Below, piece by piece: positions 26,166 to 34,412 of a stretch of DNA of 64,000 nt; within the stretch, counting starts at the first letter, position 1; each line of letters opens with the position of its first letter. Made by a program: the position numbers and the translations under genes. The stretch comes from Neobacillus novalis NBRC 102450 (GTDB taxonomy: Bacteria; Bacillota; Bacilli; Bacillales; Cytobacillaceae): contig NZ_BCVP01000016.1 of assembly GCF_001591805.1 (NCBI RefSeq), positions 124,001 through 188,000 of the forward strand, given 5' to 3'. Under the pieces are notes generated by a model that saw only the letters and a program-made list of their open reading frames with translations, was not told where the DNA came from and did no database searches.

Positions 26166-27251
26166 ATGAATCTTTTCAAATTAGTTAATGTGATTGAAAA
26201 AGGAATGTCGACACTGAATATCGAACAAAACCTATGTTCACGGTTAATTTCACCCAAAAGCACCTGTCAGAGCTGTGTAGCTAATTGTCCAACGAACAGC
26301 ATTACGTTTAAAAATAACAAAATTGAAGTCGATGACCACTGTGTTGAATGCGGCCTTTGCACAACTGTTTGTCCAACGAGTGCTTTATCATCACAACGTC
26401 CTTCGCTCAATCAACTTGTAACAACTATTATTCAGATGTGCGGACAGAATGAAAGAGTCTACTTGCGTTGTGATAAAATGCAAATTTCTGATTCGGAGAT
26501 TGCAGCGGTAACAGTCCCTTGCTTAGGAATGATTCCACGAGAGGTCTGGGTTACTATTAGCAGCTACTGTGACAATCTTTCTATCTATCAATCTGAAAAG
26601 AGCTGTCGCGATTGTGAGATCTCAATGGGAGAAGTTGTCTGGCGGAAGGAGCTGAGGGCAGGAGAAGCGATGTCAGGAAAGCAGTTGTCCGTCACGTCGA
26701 CAATCCAGCCATCTAGGCAGAAAACGCAGTTTAATAATAGCAGGCGGGCGTTCTTTACTAGATTAGTAAGTGAAATCAAGACAACCAATAAGCTTGCGCT
26801 CCGTGAAGAATTAGGCGGCTCTGGAGTTCAATCGTATCAGGAAAAGCTCCAGGAGAATCATATGATAAAAGTGAAAAAAGAATGGACAGCAGTGACAAAT
26901 AGGATTGTCGAGAGGGTAACAAACGAATCAGTATTACCAAATATTAATAAACGAAACCTATTTCTAGCTGAAATACAGAAAAATGAAGACTTAAAAAAAC
27001 GGAAAGATTGCCGGCTTCCGACAATTTTACCGGACTGTAATTTTTGCGGAGCCTGTACCATCCTCTGTCCGACCAGTGCCTTAACCCTAGAGAATGGGAA
27101 TGGAGTCACCATGATTAACCTTGAACCCGCTAAATGTGTCGATTGTCATCTGTGCGAAGAGATTTGCTTTTTCCAACATATTTTCCTTCAAGACGAACTG
27201 AATGGGAAACTGTTGGCCAAGACGATTGTGCTTGCGGTGAAAAGGAACTGA
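26166..27251 (+). CDS. Polyferredoxin-like protein with two pairs of 4Fe-4S motifs
   Basis: A 361-residue protein. The N-terminus has CQSCVANCPTNSI and CVECGLCTTVCPTSAL; the C-terminus has CNFCGACTILCPTSAL and CVDCHLCEEICFF. Between them is a ~200-residue region with further cysteines (CDK, CLGM, CRDCEIS) and no recognised domain. No membrane segment or signal is seen, so it is cytoplasmic. It follows the anchor gene by 37 bases with GAGAGGAGG. A likely role is passing electrons between a cytoplasmic donor and this respiratory enzyme or its Tat-less paralogue; this is inference. Confidence 0.75.
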   Translation: MNLFKLVNVIEKGMSTLNIEQNLCSRLISPKSTCQSCVANCPTNSITFKNNKIEVDDHCVECGLCTTVCPTSALSSQRPSLNQLVTTIIQMCGQNERVYLRCDKMQISDSEIAAVTVPCLGMIPREVWVTISSYCDNLSIYQSEKSCRDCEISMGEVVWRKELRAGEAMSGKQLSVTSTIQPSRQKTQFNNSRRAFFTRLVSEIKTTNKLALREELGGSGVQSYQEKLQENHMIKVKKEWTAVTNRIVERVTNESVLPNINKRNLFLAEIQKNEDLKKRKDCRLPTILPDCNFCGACTILCPTSALTLENGNGVTMINLEPAKCVDCHLCEEICFFQHIFLQDELNGKLLAKTIVLAVKRN

Positions 27252-27293
27252 CAATTACAGTTTCGGTTTCATCTGTTATATAGAATTGGAGTA

Positions 27294-27323
27294 AAAGCTC
27301 ACATCAATTTGTGGGCTTTTTTT
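27294..27323 (+). terminator. Terminator of the Tat-molybdoenzyme operon
   Basis: AAAGCTCACA pairs with TGTGGGCTTT, followed by TTTTTTT. It lies 42 bases after the polyferredoxin stop and ends the operon that begins at 21693. Confidence 0.88.
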
Positions 27324-27387
27324 GGTTGTTTATCTGAATAATCCGATTATTTTACAGGAAGTTTTGGTAGTACGATGGATATTTATG

Positions 27388-27411
27388 TTAAGATATGAAT
27401 AAATATCTTAA
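27388..27411. promoter_or_regulatory. Inverted repeat upstream of the DUF4139 gene
   Basis: TTAAGATAT and ATATCTTAA are perfect 9-base arms separated by 6 bases, ending 20 bases before the start codon at 27432. This could be an operator or a hairpin in the leader. There is no independent support. Confidence 0.4.
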
Positions 27412-27431
27412 TTAATTGGAGGAATCTAATT

Positions 27432-28742
27432 ATGGTCTACAAATCTTCGTCGGCTAATACTCAAAACCTATCATTAACAATTTATAATGACAATTTTGCT
27501 GTTGTGAAAGAGACGAGGGATTATGCACTGCAGGAGAATGAGACCATTGTTCATTATTTAGATGTTGCCAAAAAGATTGAAACCGATTCTATCATTGTTT
27601 CCGGTGTTGAGGTACAAGAGTTAAACTATGATTTTGATTTAGTAGATAAAGCAAAGCTGCTGGAAAAGTATATGGATCATACGGTTCTTTTACAAGATAG
27701 TAAAACGAAAGTAAAAACCGAGTATCGCTTGCTAAGTATGAGCGGCGGACTAGTTTTAGAAAATACTGCCACTAAAGAAATTGTGCTTGACCCGGACGGG
27801 GAGATTATTTTGCCAAAACTTCCCGATGAATTAATTGTAAAACCCGCACTTGTATGGAAAGTGGGCCCATCAAACTCTAAATCTATCAATGTATCTTACA
27901 TAACAAAAGGGATTAGCTGGGAATCTAATTATGTGCTCAAGCTTAAATGTGAGACGTTTGACCTTACCGGATGGGTAGAAATTGATAATTTTTCAGGGGC
28001 TGCTTTTCTTGATGCCAAGCTAAAGGTTTTAGCTGGAGATGTGAACCTTGCTGAAGTGGGAAGAGCTTATTATATAGAGCCAGTCGTTTATAGCCTCACG
28101 AATATGGAAGAACAGTTCGAGGAAAAGCCATTCGCAGACTATCATATCTATACGTTAAAGGGAACGACCACCTTAAAGGATAATCAGAAAAAACAAATAA
28201 AGTTTATCCACGTTGAAAATGGTACGTTTAAACGCTATTACGAGTTTGATTCCTATAGTGAAAATCCGAAAGTGATGCTCGAGATAAAGAATTCTGTGCC
28301 TAATCGAATGGGAATCCCTCTGCCCAAAGGGAAGATTAAAGTCTATCAAGACGACCCAGTAGAGAATTCGACTGAATTTATCGGCGAAGACCGTATTGCC
28401 CACACCACGAAGGATGAAAACATTTCCTTGTATATCGGCAATGCCTTTGATATTGTTTGTGAAAGCAAAATCCTAAAACGCTATAAAATGAAAAACTTCG
28501 AATATGAAAAGCATGAATACATTTTGAAAAACCGCAAGAGTGAAAGCGTCCTGATTAAGATTAACCATTACATTAGCGATCGCTTTTGGAAGATTGAGGA
28601 ATCAACTGATGAATTTAAATTAGTAGACACCAACCATATCGAATTTTGGGCGGAGGTAGCGCCTGAAGAAGAGAAAACGATCAGTTTCGGGATTACCTGT
28701 GACCGTTCTATTTACATGGAGATTAAAAAGTCTGACGATTAA
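27432..28742 (+). CDS. DUF4139 domain-containing protein
   Basis: A 436-residue protein without signal peptide or membrane segment. Its middle contains VSYITKGISWESNYVLKL, the hallmark of DUF4139 (SYxxxGxxWxxxYxL), followed by LTGWVEIDNFSGAAFLDAKLKVLAGDVN, also typical. The C-terminal half is beta-rich (KNSVPNRMGIPLPKGKIKVYQDD). Family members are found in bacteria and eukaryotes and no reaction is established. It is monocistronic, with a GGAGGAAT site and its own terminator. No neighbour informs its role. Confidence 0.82.
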   Translation: MVYKSSSANTQNLSLTIYNDNFAVVKETRDYALQENETIVHYLDVAKKIETDSIIVSGVEVQELNYDFDLVDKAKLLEKYMDHTVLLQDSKTKVKTEYRLLSMSGGLVLENTATKEIVLDPDGEIILPKLPDELIVKPALVWKVGPSNSKSINVSYITKGISWESNYVLKLKCETFDLTGWVEIDNFSGAAFLDAKLKVLAGDVNLAEVGRAYYIEPVVYSLTNMEEQFEEKPFADYHIYTLKGTTTLKDNQKKQIKFIHVENGTFKRYYEFDSYSENPKVMLEIKNSVPNRMGIPLPKGKIKVYQDDPVENSTEFIGEDRIAHTTKDENISLYIGNAFDIVCESKILKRYKMKNFEYEKHEYILKNRKSESVLIKINHYISDRFWKIEESTDEFKLVDTNHIEFWAEVAPEEEKTISFGITCDRSIYMEIKKSDD

Positions 28743-28757
28743 TAATCGCTGAAAATG

Positions 28758-28812
28758 AAATGTCTGGAAAAATCCATTTAACAAAATGGATGCTCCTTGA
28801 CATTTTTTTAAA
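28758..28812 (+). terminator. Terminator after the DUF4139 gene
   Basis: AAATGTC and GACATTT close a long stem whose inner part pairs ATCCATTT with AAATGGAT; a run of seven T follows. Confidence 0.82.
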
Positions 28813-28955
28813 AGGAATGTCTAGAGGACTATATAAAAACCGCTATTATATTGGTAAAATATCTAGATAAGAATGTTTTATGTAAAGTAGCTAATCCAGC
28901 ATAAATATATCGCTATAGTTTTTATACTAGTGAATGGAAAATAGGAGGAAGAAAA

Positions 28956-30215
28956 ATGTGGGACTTTGACATGGACATAGATCAAGCAGCTAAAATTAAA
29001 GTAATTGGTGTAGGCGGCGGCGGAAATAATGCTGTAAACCGAATGATTGAGGACGGTGTTCAGGGTGTCGAATTTATTGCTGTGAATACGGATGCCCAGG
29101 CTCTTAATCTATCGAAAGCCGGGATTAAAATGCAAATTGGTGCCTCGTTGACAAGAGGTTTAGGAGCAGGTGCCAATCCAGAAATTGGAAGCAAAGCAGT
29201 GGAAGAGAGCAAAAATCAGCTCCAAGAGGTACTAAAAGGTGCAGACATGGTTTTCGTTACAGCCGGAATGGGCGGCGGAACGGGAACTGGGGCAGCTCCG
29301 GCAATAGCGCAAATTTCCCGTGATCTTGGTGCCCTAACGATTGGTGTGGTCACACGTCCGTTTGGATTTGAAGGCCATAAGCGCCGATTAAATGCATCCA
29401 GCGGCATTGAGTTAATGAGGCAAGCAGTTGACACTTTAATTATTGTGCCAAATGATCGCTTATTACAGATTGTCGATAAAAGAACACCGATGGTTGAAGC
29501 ATTCCGGGAAGCGGATAATGTTCTTCGTCAAGGTGTGCAGGGGATTTCTGATTTAATTGCTGTCCCTGGATTAATTAATCTTGATTTTGCTGACGTGAAA
29601 GCGATTATGTCTAATCAAGGGACTGCATTAATGGGGATTGGGGTTTCAAAGGGGGAAAATCGCGCTGTCGATGCAGCCAAAAAGGCGATTTCCAGCCCGT
29701 TACTTGAAACTTCTATCGATGGAGCACAAGGTGTTTTAATGAACATTACAGGCGGCAGTAATTTGAGTCTGTTTGAGGTACAAGCGGCGGCGGATATTGT
29801 CGCTTCTGCTGCTGATAAGGATTTGAACATGATTTTCGGTTCGAGCATTAACGATAATTATAAGGATGAAATCATGATAACGGTCATTGCCACCGGATTT
29901 ATGGATAAAGAGAAACCAGCTTCCAAATCCTCAAGGGAAGCAATGCCAAAGTCAAATTTCCAGTCTCCTCCTAGACGTGAAAGGACAAAACAGGAGGAAC
30001 CAGTTTATTATTATGGCAGGCAGGAATCAGAGAAATCAACCCATGAAAACGGTCACGGGCAATGGGGGAAGTCGGAAGGAACGCTGTATAATAATGAGGA
30101 TAATAAACCAGAGACAAAAGAATCGCGCGGTGATAGCAGCTGGTACGAGCAAGAGCCGGAAAAGTCACTGGATATCCCTGCCTTCTTGCGGAATCGAAAC
30201 AGAAGGAATAATTAA
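28956..30215 (+). CDS. ftsZ: FtsZ paralogue outside the division gene cluster
   Basis: A 419-residue tubulin-like GTPase. It has [26 protein letters not shown], the tubulin signature [13 protein letters not shown], the T7 loop [11 protein letters not shown] that completes the GTPase site of the next subunit, and the C-terminal peptide [15 protein letters not shown] that binds FtsA, SepF and related partners. All parts for polymerisation look intact. It is longer than B. subtilis FtsZ (about 380) because of a longer charged linker after residue ~318. No ftsA lies before it and no spoIIGA after, as they would around the main ftsZ in bacilli; so this is probably a second copy. It has GAGGAAG upstream and its own terminator. 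Confidence 0.9.
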   Translation: MWDFDMDIDQAAKIKVIGVGGGGNNAVNRMIEDGVQGVEFIAVNTDAQALNLSKAGIKMQIGASLTRGLGAGANPEIGSKAVEESKNQLQEVLKGADMVFVTAGMGGGTGTGAAPAIAQISRDLGALTIGVVTRPFGFEGHKRRLNASSGIELMRQAVDTLIIVPNDRLLQIVDKRTPMVEAFREADNVLRQGVQGISDLIAVPGLINLDFADVKAIMSNQGTALMGIGVSKGENRAVDAAKKAISSPLLETSIDGAQGVLMNITGGSNLSLFEVQAAADIVASAADKDLNMIFGSSINDNYKDEIMITVIATGFMDKEKPASKSSREAMPKSNFQSPPRRERTKQEEPVYYYGRQESEKSTHENGHGQWGKSEGTLYNNEDNKPETKESRGDSSWYEQEPEKSLDIPAFLRNRNRRNN

Positions 30216-30238
30216 TAACTGTTAGCTTCAAAAACTAG

Positions 30239-30269
30239 GCTGCTGAGAAATACTCGGCAGCTTTTTTTT
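30239..30269 (+). terminator. Terminator after ftsZ paralogue
   Basis: GCTGCTGAG pairs with CTCGGCAGC around AAATA, followed by eight T. Confidence 0.92.
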
Positions 30270-30429
30270 ATATGGATAAAATCTCGAATTCCCGTATTTA
30301 CATGCTGGAAACCTTTTAAAGAACATTTTTTAAACATTTGCAAAACACATGGACAAACGCTTTATTAAAGCCATAAACTTCATATATAAGCGCTCAATGT
30401 CATGGGCGAGTGATTAAATAAATTGCCTT

Positions 30430-30447
30430 TTGTGAAATACTGAACAA
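30430..30447. promoter_or_regulatory. Possible Fnr-type site upstream of the hydrogenase-like gene
   Basis: TTGTGA-AATACT-GAACAA; the left half and spacer (TGTGAAATAC) look like B. subtilis Fnr sites, and the right half keeps 4 of 6 bases. It lies 38-55 bases before the chosen start codon, too near for a classical activator site, so it may repress, be fortuitous, or serve an unrecognised promoter. Confidence 0.35.
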
Positions 30448-30484
30448 TATTTTCTGAAAAATCACGATGGAGGAGATTGAAATT

Positions 30485-31330
30485 ATGTCCACATACAATT
30501 GGTTAGAGGCAATCAACGTTACGGAAGAAATGGTGGGAAAATCTGATACCCGCCTCCCTGTAATATGGATAAGTGCGCTTGATTGTACAGGCTGTAAAGA
30601 GGCGTTTACTCGTTCTTTTGAACCAACAACATTGGAAACCATCTTAAATTTTATTTCTTTGGAATACAGTGAACTTTTCTCAGCAGCAAGCGGCCGGCAA
30701 GTTGAAGAACATAAAGAGTTAATTTTTAAAAAATACCAGGGTGAATATGTCCTTGCGGTTGAGGGCGGAATTCCCGGCAGTGACGAATTTCTTATGATTG
30801 CCGGCAAATCTGTTCGTGAAGAAATAATCAATGCAGCCAAAAATGCAAAGGCTGTCATTGCTTTTGGGAGCTGTTCGGCATGGGGCGGCATACCGGCAGC
30901 TGGTATTAATCCAACAAATGCAGTCGATATTCGGGCGGTTCTTCCTGAGGATGTACCTGTTGCACTTGTACCAGGGTGCCCGCCGATTCCAGAGGTCATT
31001 ATCGGAACACTACTAAATGTACATTTTCATGGTAAACTGCCAGAGCTTGATAAAAAGCTCCGTCCAAAAATTTTCTATCAAAAAACCGTCCATATGACCT
31101 GCCATCGGAAAGCCTTCTTTGACCAAAAGTTATTTGCCGAGTCCTATGATGATGAAGGGGCGAGAAGGGGTTACTGTTTGTTCAAATTAGGCTGCAAAGG
31201 CCCCTCGGCATTTAATGCATGTGAATCGATTGGTTATGACCGCTGTATCGGAGCAGGGTTTTCTTGCATCGGCTGCTCTGAAAATGGGTTCTGGGATAAA
31301 GGAGGATTTTGCGCTAAAAGGAGAAAGTGA
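30485..31330 (+). CDS. Orphan [NiFe]-hydrogenase small-subunit-like protein
   Basis: A 281-residue protein very like HyaA/HupS-type small subunits: PVIWISALDCTGCKEAF, FGSCSAWGGIPAA, VPGCPPIPEV (proximal cluster), HMTCHRKAFF and GYCLFKLGCKGPSAFNAC (distal), CIGAGFSCIGCSENGFWDKGGF (medial). All usual cluster ligands are present. The two extra cysteines of oxygen-tolerant enzymes are Gly here. There is no Tat signal and no C-terminal membrane helix; the protein ends just after the FWDKG motif. No large subunit or maturation gene is nearby: ftsZ lies before and proline dehydrogenase after. The start at 30485 is chosen for its GGAGGAG site; the ATG at 30467 has none. Confidence 0.88.
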   Translation: MSTYNWLEAINVTEEMVGKSDTRLPVIWISALDCTGCKEAFTRSFEPTTLETILNFISLEYSELFSAASGRQVEEHKELIFKKYQGEYVLAVEGGIPGSDEFLMIAGKSVREEIINAAKNAKAVIAFGSCSAWGGIPAAGINPTNAVDIRAVLPEDVPVALVPGCPPIPEVIIGTLLNVHFHGKLPELDKKLRPKIFYQKTVHMTCHRKAFFDQKLFAESYDDEGARRGYCLFKLGCKGPSAFNACESIGYDRCIGAGFSCIGCSENGFWDKGGFCAKRRK

Positions 31331-31338
31331 CCGATAGA

Positions 31339-31373
31339 AGGTTGTCTGGCGTGGATTGCCTGACACCTTTTTT
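31339..31373 (+). terminator. Terminator containing a degenerate GGTGTCAGGCACC-type arm
   Basis: AGGTTGTCTGGC pairs imperfectly with GCCTGACACCT, followed by TTTTTT. The 3' arm is the same word as in the dispersed palindromes at 32633, 34369 and 35528. Confidence 0.75.
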
Positions 31374-31509
31374 GTAAGCCATTTAACTGTTCAAAACCTT
31401 TGGATATTACGTTTCTTACTTTTTTAAATTGGCAATATTCGAAAAATAATTTTTATTGAAAGCGTATGCTATAATGAAATTGTAAATTTAACTGCAAGGG
31501 GAAATCGTA

Positions 31510-32490
31510 ATGTTAAAAGATTTTTTCATGGGTTTATCCCAAAATCAATTTCTTAATAATACAGCTAAAAAGTATGGGTTAAAAATGGGAGCGCAAACCG
31601 TTGTTGCCGGCACCAATATAGAAGAAGCTATCAAAAGTATTAAAGAGCTTAATGCCCACGGAATCTCTTGTACTGTCGATAACTTAGGTGAATTCGTCTT
31701 CAAAGAAGAAGAAGCAGAAGAAGCGAGAGAACAAATTCTTAAGGTAATTGAAGCGATTCATAAGCATCAAGTCGATGCACATATTTCTTTAAAGCCGACA
31801 CAATTAGGGTTGGATATTGACTATCACTTTTGTTTAAACAACGTCAAAGAAATTGTCGATAGAGCAAATAATTATGGAATTTTTGTTAATATCGATATGG
31901 AAGACTACAGCCACCTGCAGCCGACTTTTGATCTTTTAGAAGATCTTTCGCTTGAATATGAGAATGTCGGAACCGTTATTCAGTCTTACTTCCGCCAGGC
32001 ACAAGAATATCTTGAGAAATATCGAAATTTCCGGATTCGGATTGTAAAAGGTGCCTATAAAGAGTCAGAAGAAATAGCATACCCGGATAAAAAAGATATC
32101 GATGCGAACTTTATTAAGATTACCGAATGGCATCTGAAGAACGGAAAATTTACGTCGATTGCCACCCATGATCATCAAATCATTAATCATATAAAAGAAT
32201 TTGTTAAAAAGAATAACATTCCCAAAGAAAAGTTCGAATTCCAAATGCTTTATGGTTTCAGAAAAGACCTTCAGCTAAAACTAGCAAGCGAGGGCTACAA
32301 CTTCTGTACTTATGTGCCTTTTGGAAAGGACTGGTATGGTTATTTCATGAGACGCCTTGCAGAAAGACCGCAAAACTTAAATCTTGTAGCTAAACAAGTA
32401 TTTAACAAAAAAACCAACACCGTCCTCGGCGTAGCGGCAGGAGCGTTTTTATTAGGGAGAATGACGAAGAAGACTAAAAAACGTAGATAA
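31510..32490 (+). CDS. Proline dehydrogenase
   Basis: A 326-residue TIM-barrel flavoenzyme of the monofunctional proline dehydrogenase family. Recognisable parts are TVVAGTNIEEAI, DNLGEFV, ISLKPTQLGLDID, NIDMEDYS, VIQSYFRQAQEYLEKY, IRIVKGAYKES, ATHDHQII, FEFQMLYGFRKDLQ and the C-terminal YVPFGKDWYGYFMRRLAERP with the substrate-binding YxxRRxxE. It oxidises proline to pyrroline-5-carboxylate with FAD and passes electrons to quinone. A P5C dehydrogenase is not adjacent. The C-terminus ends in a short basic tail. Proline synthesis (proB) is at the other end of the window and under separate control. Confidence 0.92.
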   Translation: MLKDFFMGLSQNQFLNNTAKKYGLKMGAQTVVAGTNIEEAIKSIKELNAHGISCTVDNLGEFVFKEEEAEEAREQILKVIEAIHKHQVDAHISLKPTQLGLDIDYHFCLNNVKEIVDRANNYGIFVNIDMEDYSHLQPTFDLLEDLSLEYENVGTVIQSYFRQAQEYLEKYRNFRIRIVKGAYKESEEIAYPDKKDIDANFIKITEWHLKNGKFTSIATHDHQIINHIKEFVKKNNIPKEKFEFQMLYGFRKDLQLKLASEGYNFCTYVPFGKDWYGYFMRRLAERPQNLNLVAKQVFNKKTNTVLGVAAGAFLLGRMTKKTKKRR

Positions 32491-32531
32491 ATTTACGATA
32501 AATCAGCTTGTTATCGAAAAAGCTGTCATCA

Positions 32532-32566
32532 AAAAAACCGCTGGAACATACTTCCGGCGGTTTTTT
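32532..32566 (+). terminator. Terminator of proline dehydrogenase gene
   Basis: AAACCGCTGGAA pairs with TTCCGGCGGTTT around ACATAC, followed by T residues. Confidence 0.9.
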
Positions 32567-32632
32567 GTCGTCAGCTTTTAATATTAAAAAAAAGAACCAT
32601 GCCTTTGTATGTTAATCTTTGTTAACTACAAA

Positions 32633-32645
32633 GGTGTCAGGCACC
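32633..32645. repeat. Dispersed palindromic repeat, core GGTGTCAGGCACC
   Basis: One copy of the 13-base core. It overlaps the last codons and stop of the leftward hypothetical gene: read leftward the core GGTGCCTGACACC supplies Gly-Ala-stop. Confidence 0.85.
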
Positions 32646-33059
32646 TGAGTTTACTGAGTTATATGAAAAGTCATGGTCATCCCATTGGAAAATTCCCTCT
32701 TGCAGTTTTATCATGTGATCAAAGGGGCATGTGATGGGGGTGGTCTCATTAAGGTATTCGCCCATGCTAAGTCTCTCTTGGTCCATTAATTGTTTCTTTA
32801 ATAGAAGCATATCCACTTTAGAGGCAATTCGAATGATTTTATCAAGTGTAATCTTCTTTTCGCTGATTCCATGGCTATTACAAATGCTATTTTGAAAACT
32901 TTTGTTATACTGGATCATCATTTGTAAATCATTGATACTAGCCACACCAAAAACCTCTTTTATTATATCCTCGTAACGAAGCTGGGTGCCGGTTGCAAAT
33001 TTCACAATATTCTTCTCAGGGTTTTCCAAGAAATAAACTGTTTCAATTGAATGTTCCAT
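32637..33059 (-). CDS. Hypothetical protein whose end lies in a palindromic repeat
   Basis: A 140-residue protein of no recognised family. It has no signal or membrane segment; a helical, Ile/Lys-rich middle (SEKKITLDKIIRIASKVDMLLLKKQLMDQ) is followed by TPITCPFDHMIKLQEGIFQWDDHDF. A strong AAAGGAGG site supports the start at 33059, so it is probably translated. Its last residues and TGA stop are supplied by the GGTGCCTGACACC repeat, so the original C-terminus may have been cut short when the repeat arrived. It is monocistronic between proline dehydrogenase and the VanW lipoprotein. Confidence 0.7.
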   Translation of the reverse strand: MEHSIETVYFLENPEKNIVKFATGTQLRYEDIIKEVFGVASINDLQMMIQYNKSFQNSICNSHGISEKKITLDKIIRIASKVDMLLLKKQLMDQERLSMGEYLNETTPITCPFDHMIKLQEGIFQWDDHDFSYNSVNSGA

Positions 33060-33332
33060 GAAAAATCCTCCTTTTACATTTATTTCTTCATCCAGGCTGA
33101 AAAAGCGAATCAGATAACTTTATTATACCATAAATAAAAAACCTTTGCTCGGCATCTTTCGTTTATTGTAGGTTTATGTCGAAATACCAACTTGTATATA
33201 CAATCAGCCTTGGCTCCAGATTAATGGAGATGTTGAAGTAATATGGACAGGCTGAACGGAATAGGATAGGTGAGTGGGAGCCGATTGCCTCCATTTGTAT
33301 TTTTGTTGTAGACCATTTTAATGAAAGGATAA

Positions 33333-34352
33333 GTGGAGAAGTTGCGGAAAATCCATAAACGGACGTGCATCATGTTAATACTTTTAATTAGTAGTTTAAT
33401 AGGGTTGGCTGGATGTACAGAAAAGCCAGCAAAAGATAAGTCTTTAGAAGGAAAGGTAAACGAACCGCAAAAGCAGTCTGAGAAGAAGCCCCAGGATGAA
33501 CCAAAGAAAGAAGAGGAACCGAAGTCTATTGTGGTAAATGTCATCGACCCTAATACGAAGGATATCGTCAAATCCTTTCTACCGGTAGATATGGGGTTTG
33601 GGGCAGACAATGACACATATAAAAAGGAAATAGAGAAGTGGGCTAAGGAGCTGGCGCGGGGAACCAATCAGTCGCCTGGATATGACCAACGAATGATTTT
33701 AGATAGGCTGGACGCCAATGGTCAAATTATCAAAGGAAAGCCAAAAATCATCTTAGAGGAATCCGAGTTGGTTGAAAAGCTGATGGAGGCATCAGTAGTG
33801 GGCGGTGATGTCGAGCTGCCCATATATGTGACTGAAAGCGGCTATAAGCCGGAGGACACTGCCCATTTAGATGAAGTAGCTGTCGCATCCTTTACGACAA
33901 AATTTAGCAGTGCGGTCGTTGGCCGTTCAAAAAATATTGAGCTCTCGGCACAAGCTATTCATAATATCATTGTTGGCACCGGGGATACTTTTTCATTTAA
34001 TACGACTGTGGGCCCGAGTGATGCCGCCCATGGATATCAAATAGCGAAAGAAATTGTCAACAAGAAATTAGTAGATGGAGTTGGCGGTGGCATTTGCCAG
34101 ACATCTTCCACCTTATTCAATGCTGTTGACAAATTAGGCGTGAAGTATGTAGAGAAACATCATCATTCCTTATCTGTCGGCTATGTTCCAGCAGGAAGGG
34201 ATGCGACAGTTTCCTATGGTGGACCGGACTTTCAGTTTCAAAACACAACCGGAGTCCCATTCCTAATAAAAACCATCTACGGCAAAGGCACATTAACAAT
34301 TGAAGTAAGAACATCACTCGCCTATCAAAGCCAGCTTAAAAAAGCGAATTAA
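33333..34352 (+). CDS. VanW-family lipoprotein
   Basis: A 339-residue protein with a lipoprotein signal (hydrophobic stretch LILLISSLIGLAGC, Cys near residue 28) and then a Lys/Glu/Pro-rich linker. The C-terminal half holds the VanW domain: FSFNTTVGPSDAAHGYQIAKEI, VDGVGGGICQTSSTLFNAV and VGYVPAGRDATVSYGG. VanW proteins occur in vancomycin-resistance clusters and widely in Gram-positive cell envelopes, without a known reaction; YoaR of B. subtilis is of this type. It should be tethered to the outer membrane face. The start is GTG with AAAGGA close upstream; a later ATG at 33372 would shorten the signal. No van genes are nearby. Confidence 0.85.
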   Translation: MEKLRKIHKRTCIMLILLISSLIGLAGCTEKPAKDKSLEGKVNEPQKQSEKKPQDEPKKEEEPKSIVVNVIDPNTKDIVKSFLPVDMGFGADNDTYKKEIEKWAKELARGTNQSPGYDQRMILDRLDANGQIIKGKPKIILEESELVEKLMEASVVGGDVELPIYVTESGYKPEDTAHLDEVAVASFTTKFSSAVVGRSKNIELSAQAIHNIIVGTGDTFSFNTTVGPSDAAHGYQIAKEIVNKKLVDGVGGGICQTSSTLFNAVDKLGVKYVEKHHHSLSVGYVPAGRDATVSYGGPDFQFQNTTGVPFLIKTIYGKGTLTIEVRTSLAYQSQLKKAN

Positions 34353-34368
34353 AGGTGTCACATTAAGG

Positions 34369-34412
34369 GGTGTCAGGCACCATGTGAAAAAAATCACATG
34401 GTGCCTGACACC
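34369..34412. repeat. Perfect 19-bp inverted repeat with GGTGTCAGGCACC core, between convergent genes
   Basis: Arms of 19 bases (34369-34387 and 34394-34412) are exactly complementary around a loop of six A. Each arm begins with the 13-base core followed by ATGTGA. It lies between the convergent VanW and sulfite-oxidase-like genes, directly abutting the latter's stop, and can end transcription from both sides. A further partial copy (GGTGTCA) is at 34354. Confidence 0.92.

Noticed and set aside
30400..30999. Leftward 199-codon frame overlapping the hydrogenase-like gene
   Set aside because: The opposite strand encodes a small subunit with all cluster ligands; the leftward frame has no domain or ribosome site.
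30270..31509. A hidden hydrogenase large subunit or pseudogene remnant next to the small subunit
   Set aside because: The bases on both sides are short and contain terminators; no CxxC...CxxC motifs of a large subunit are visible in any frame.
33333..34352. Vancomycin-resistance cluster because of the VanW domain
   Set aside because: No vanH, vanA/B, vanX, vanR or vanS genes are near; VanW-domain lipoproteins are common in bacilli without resistance.
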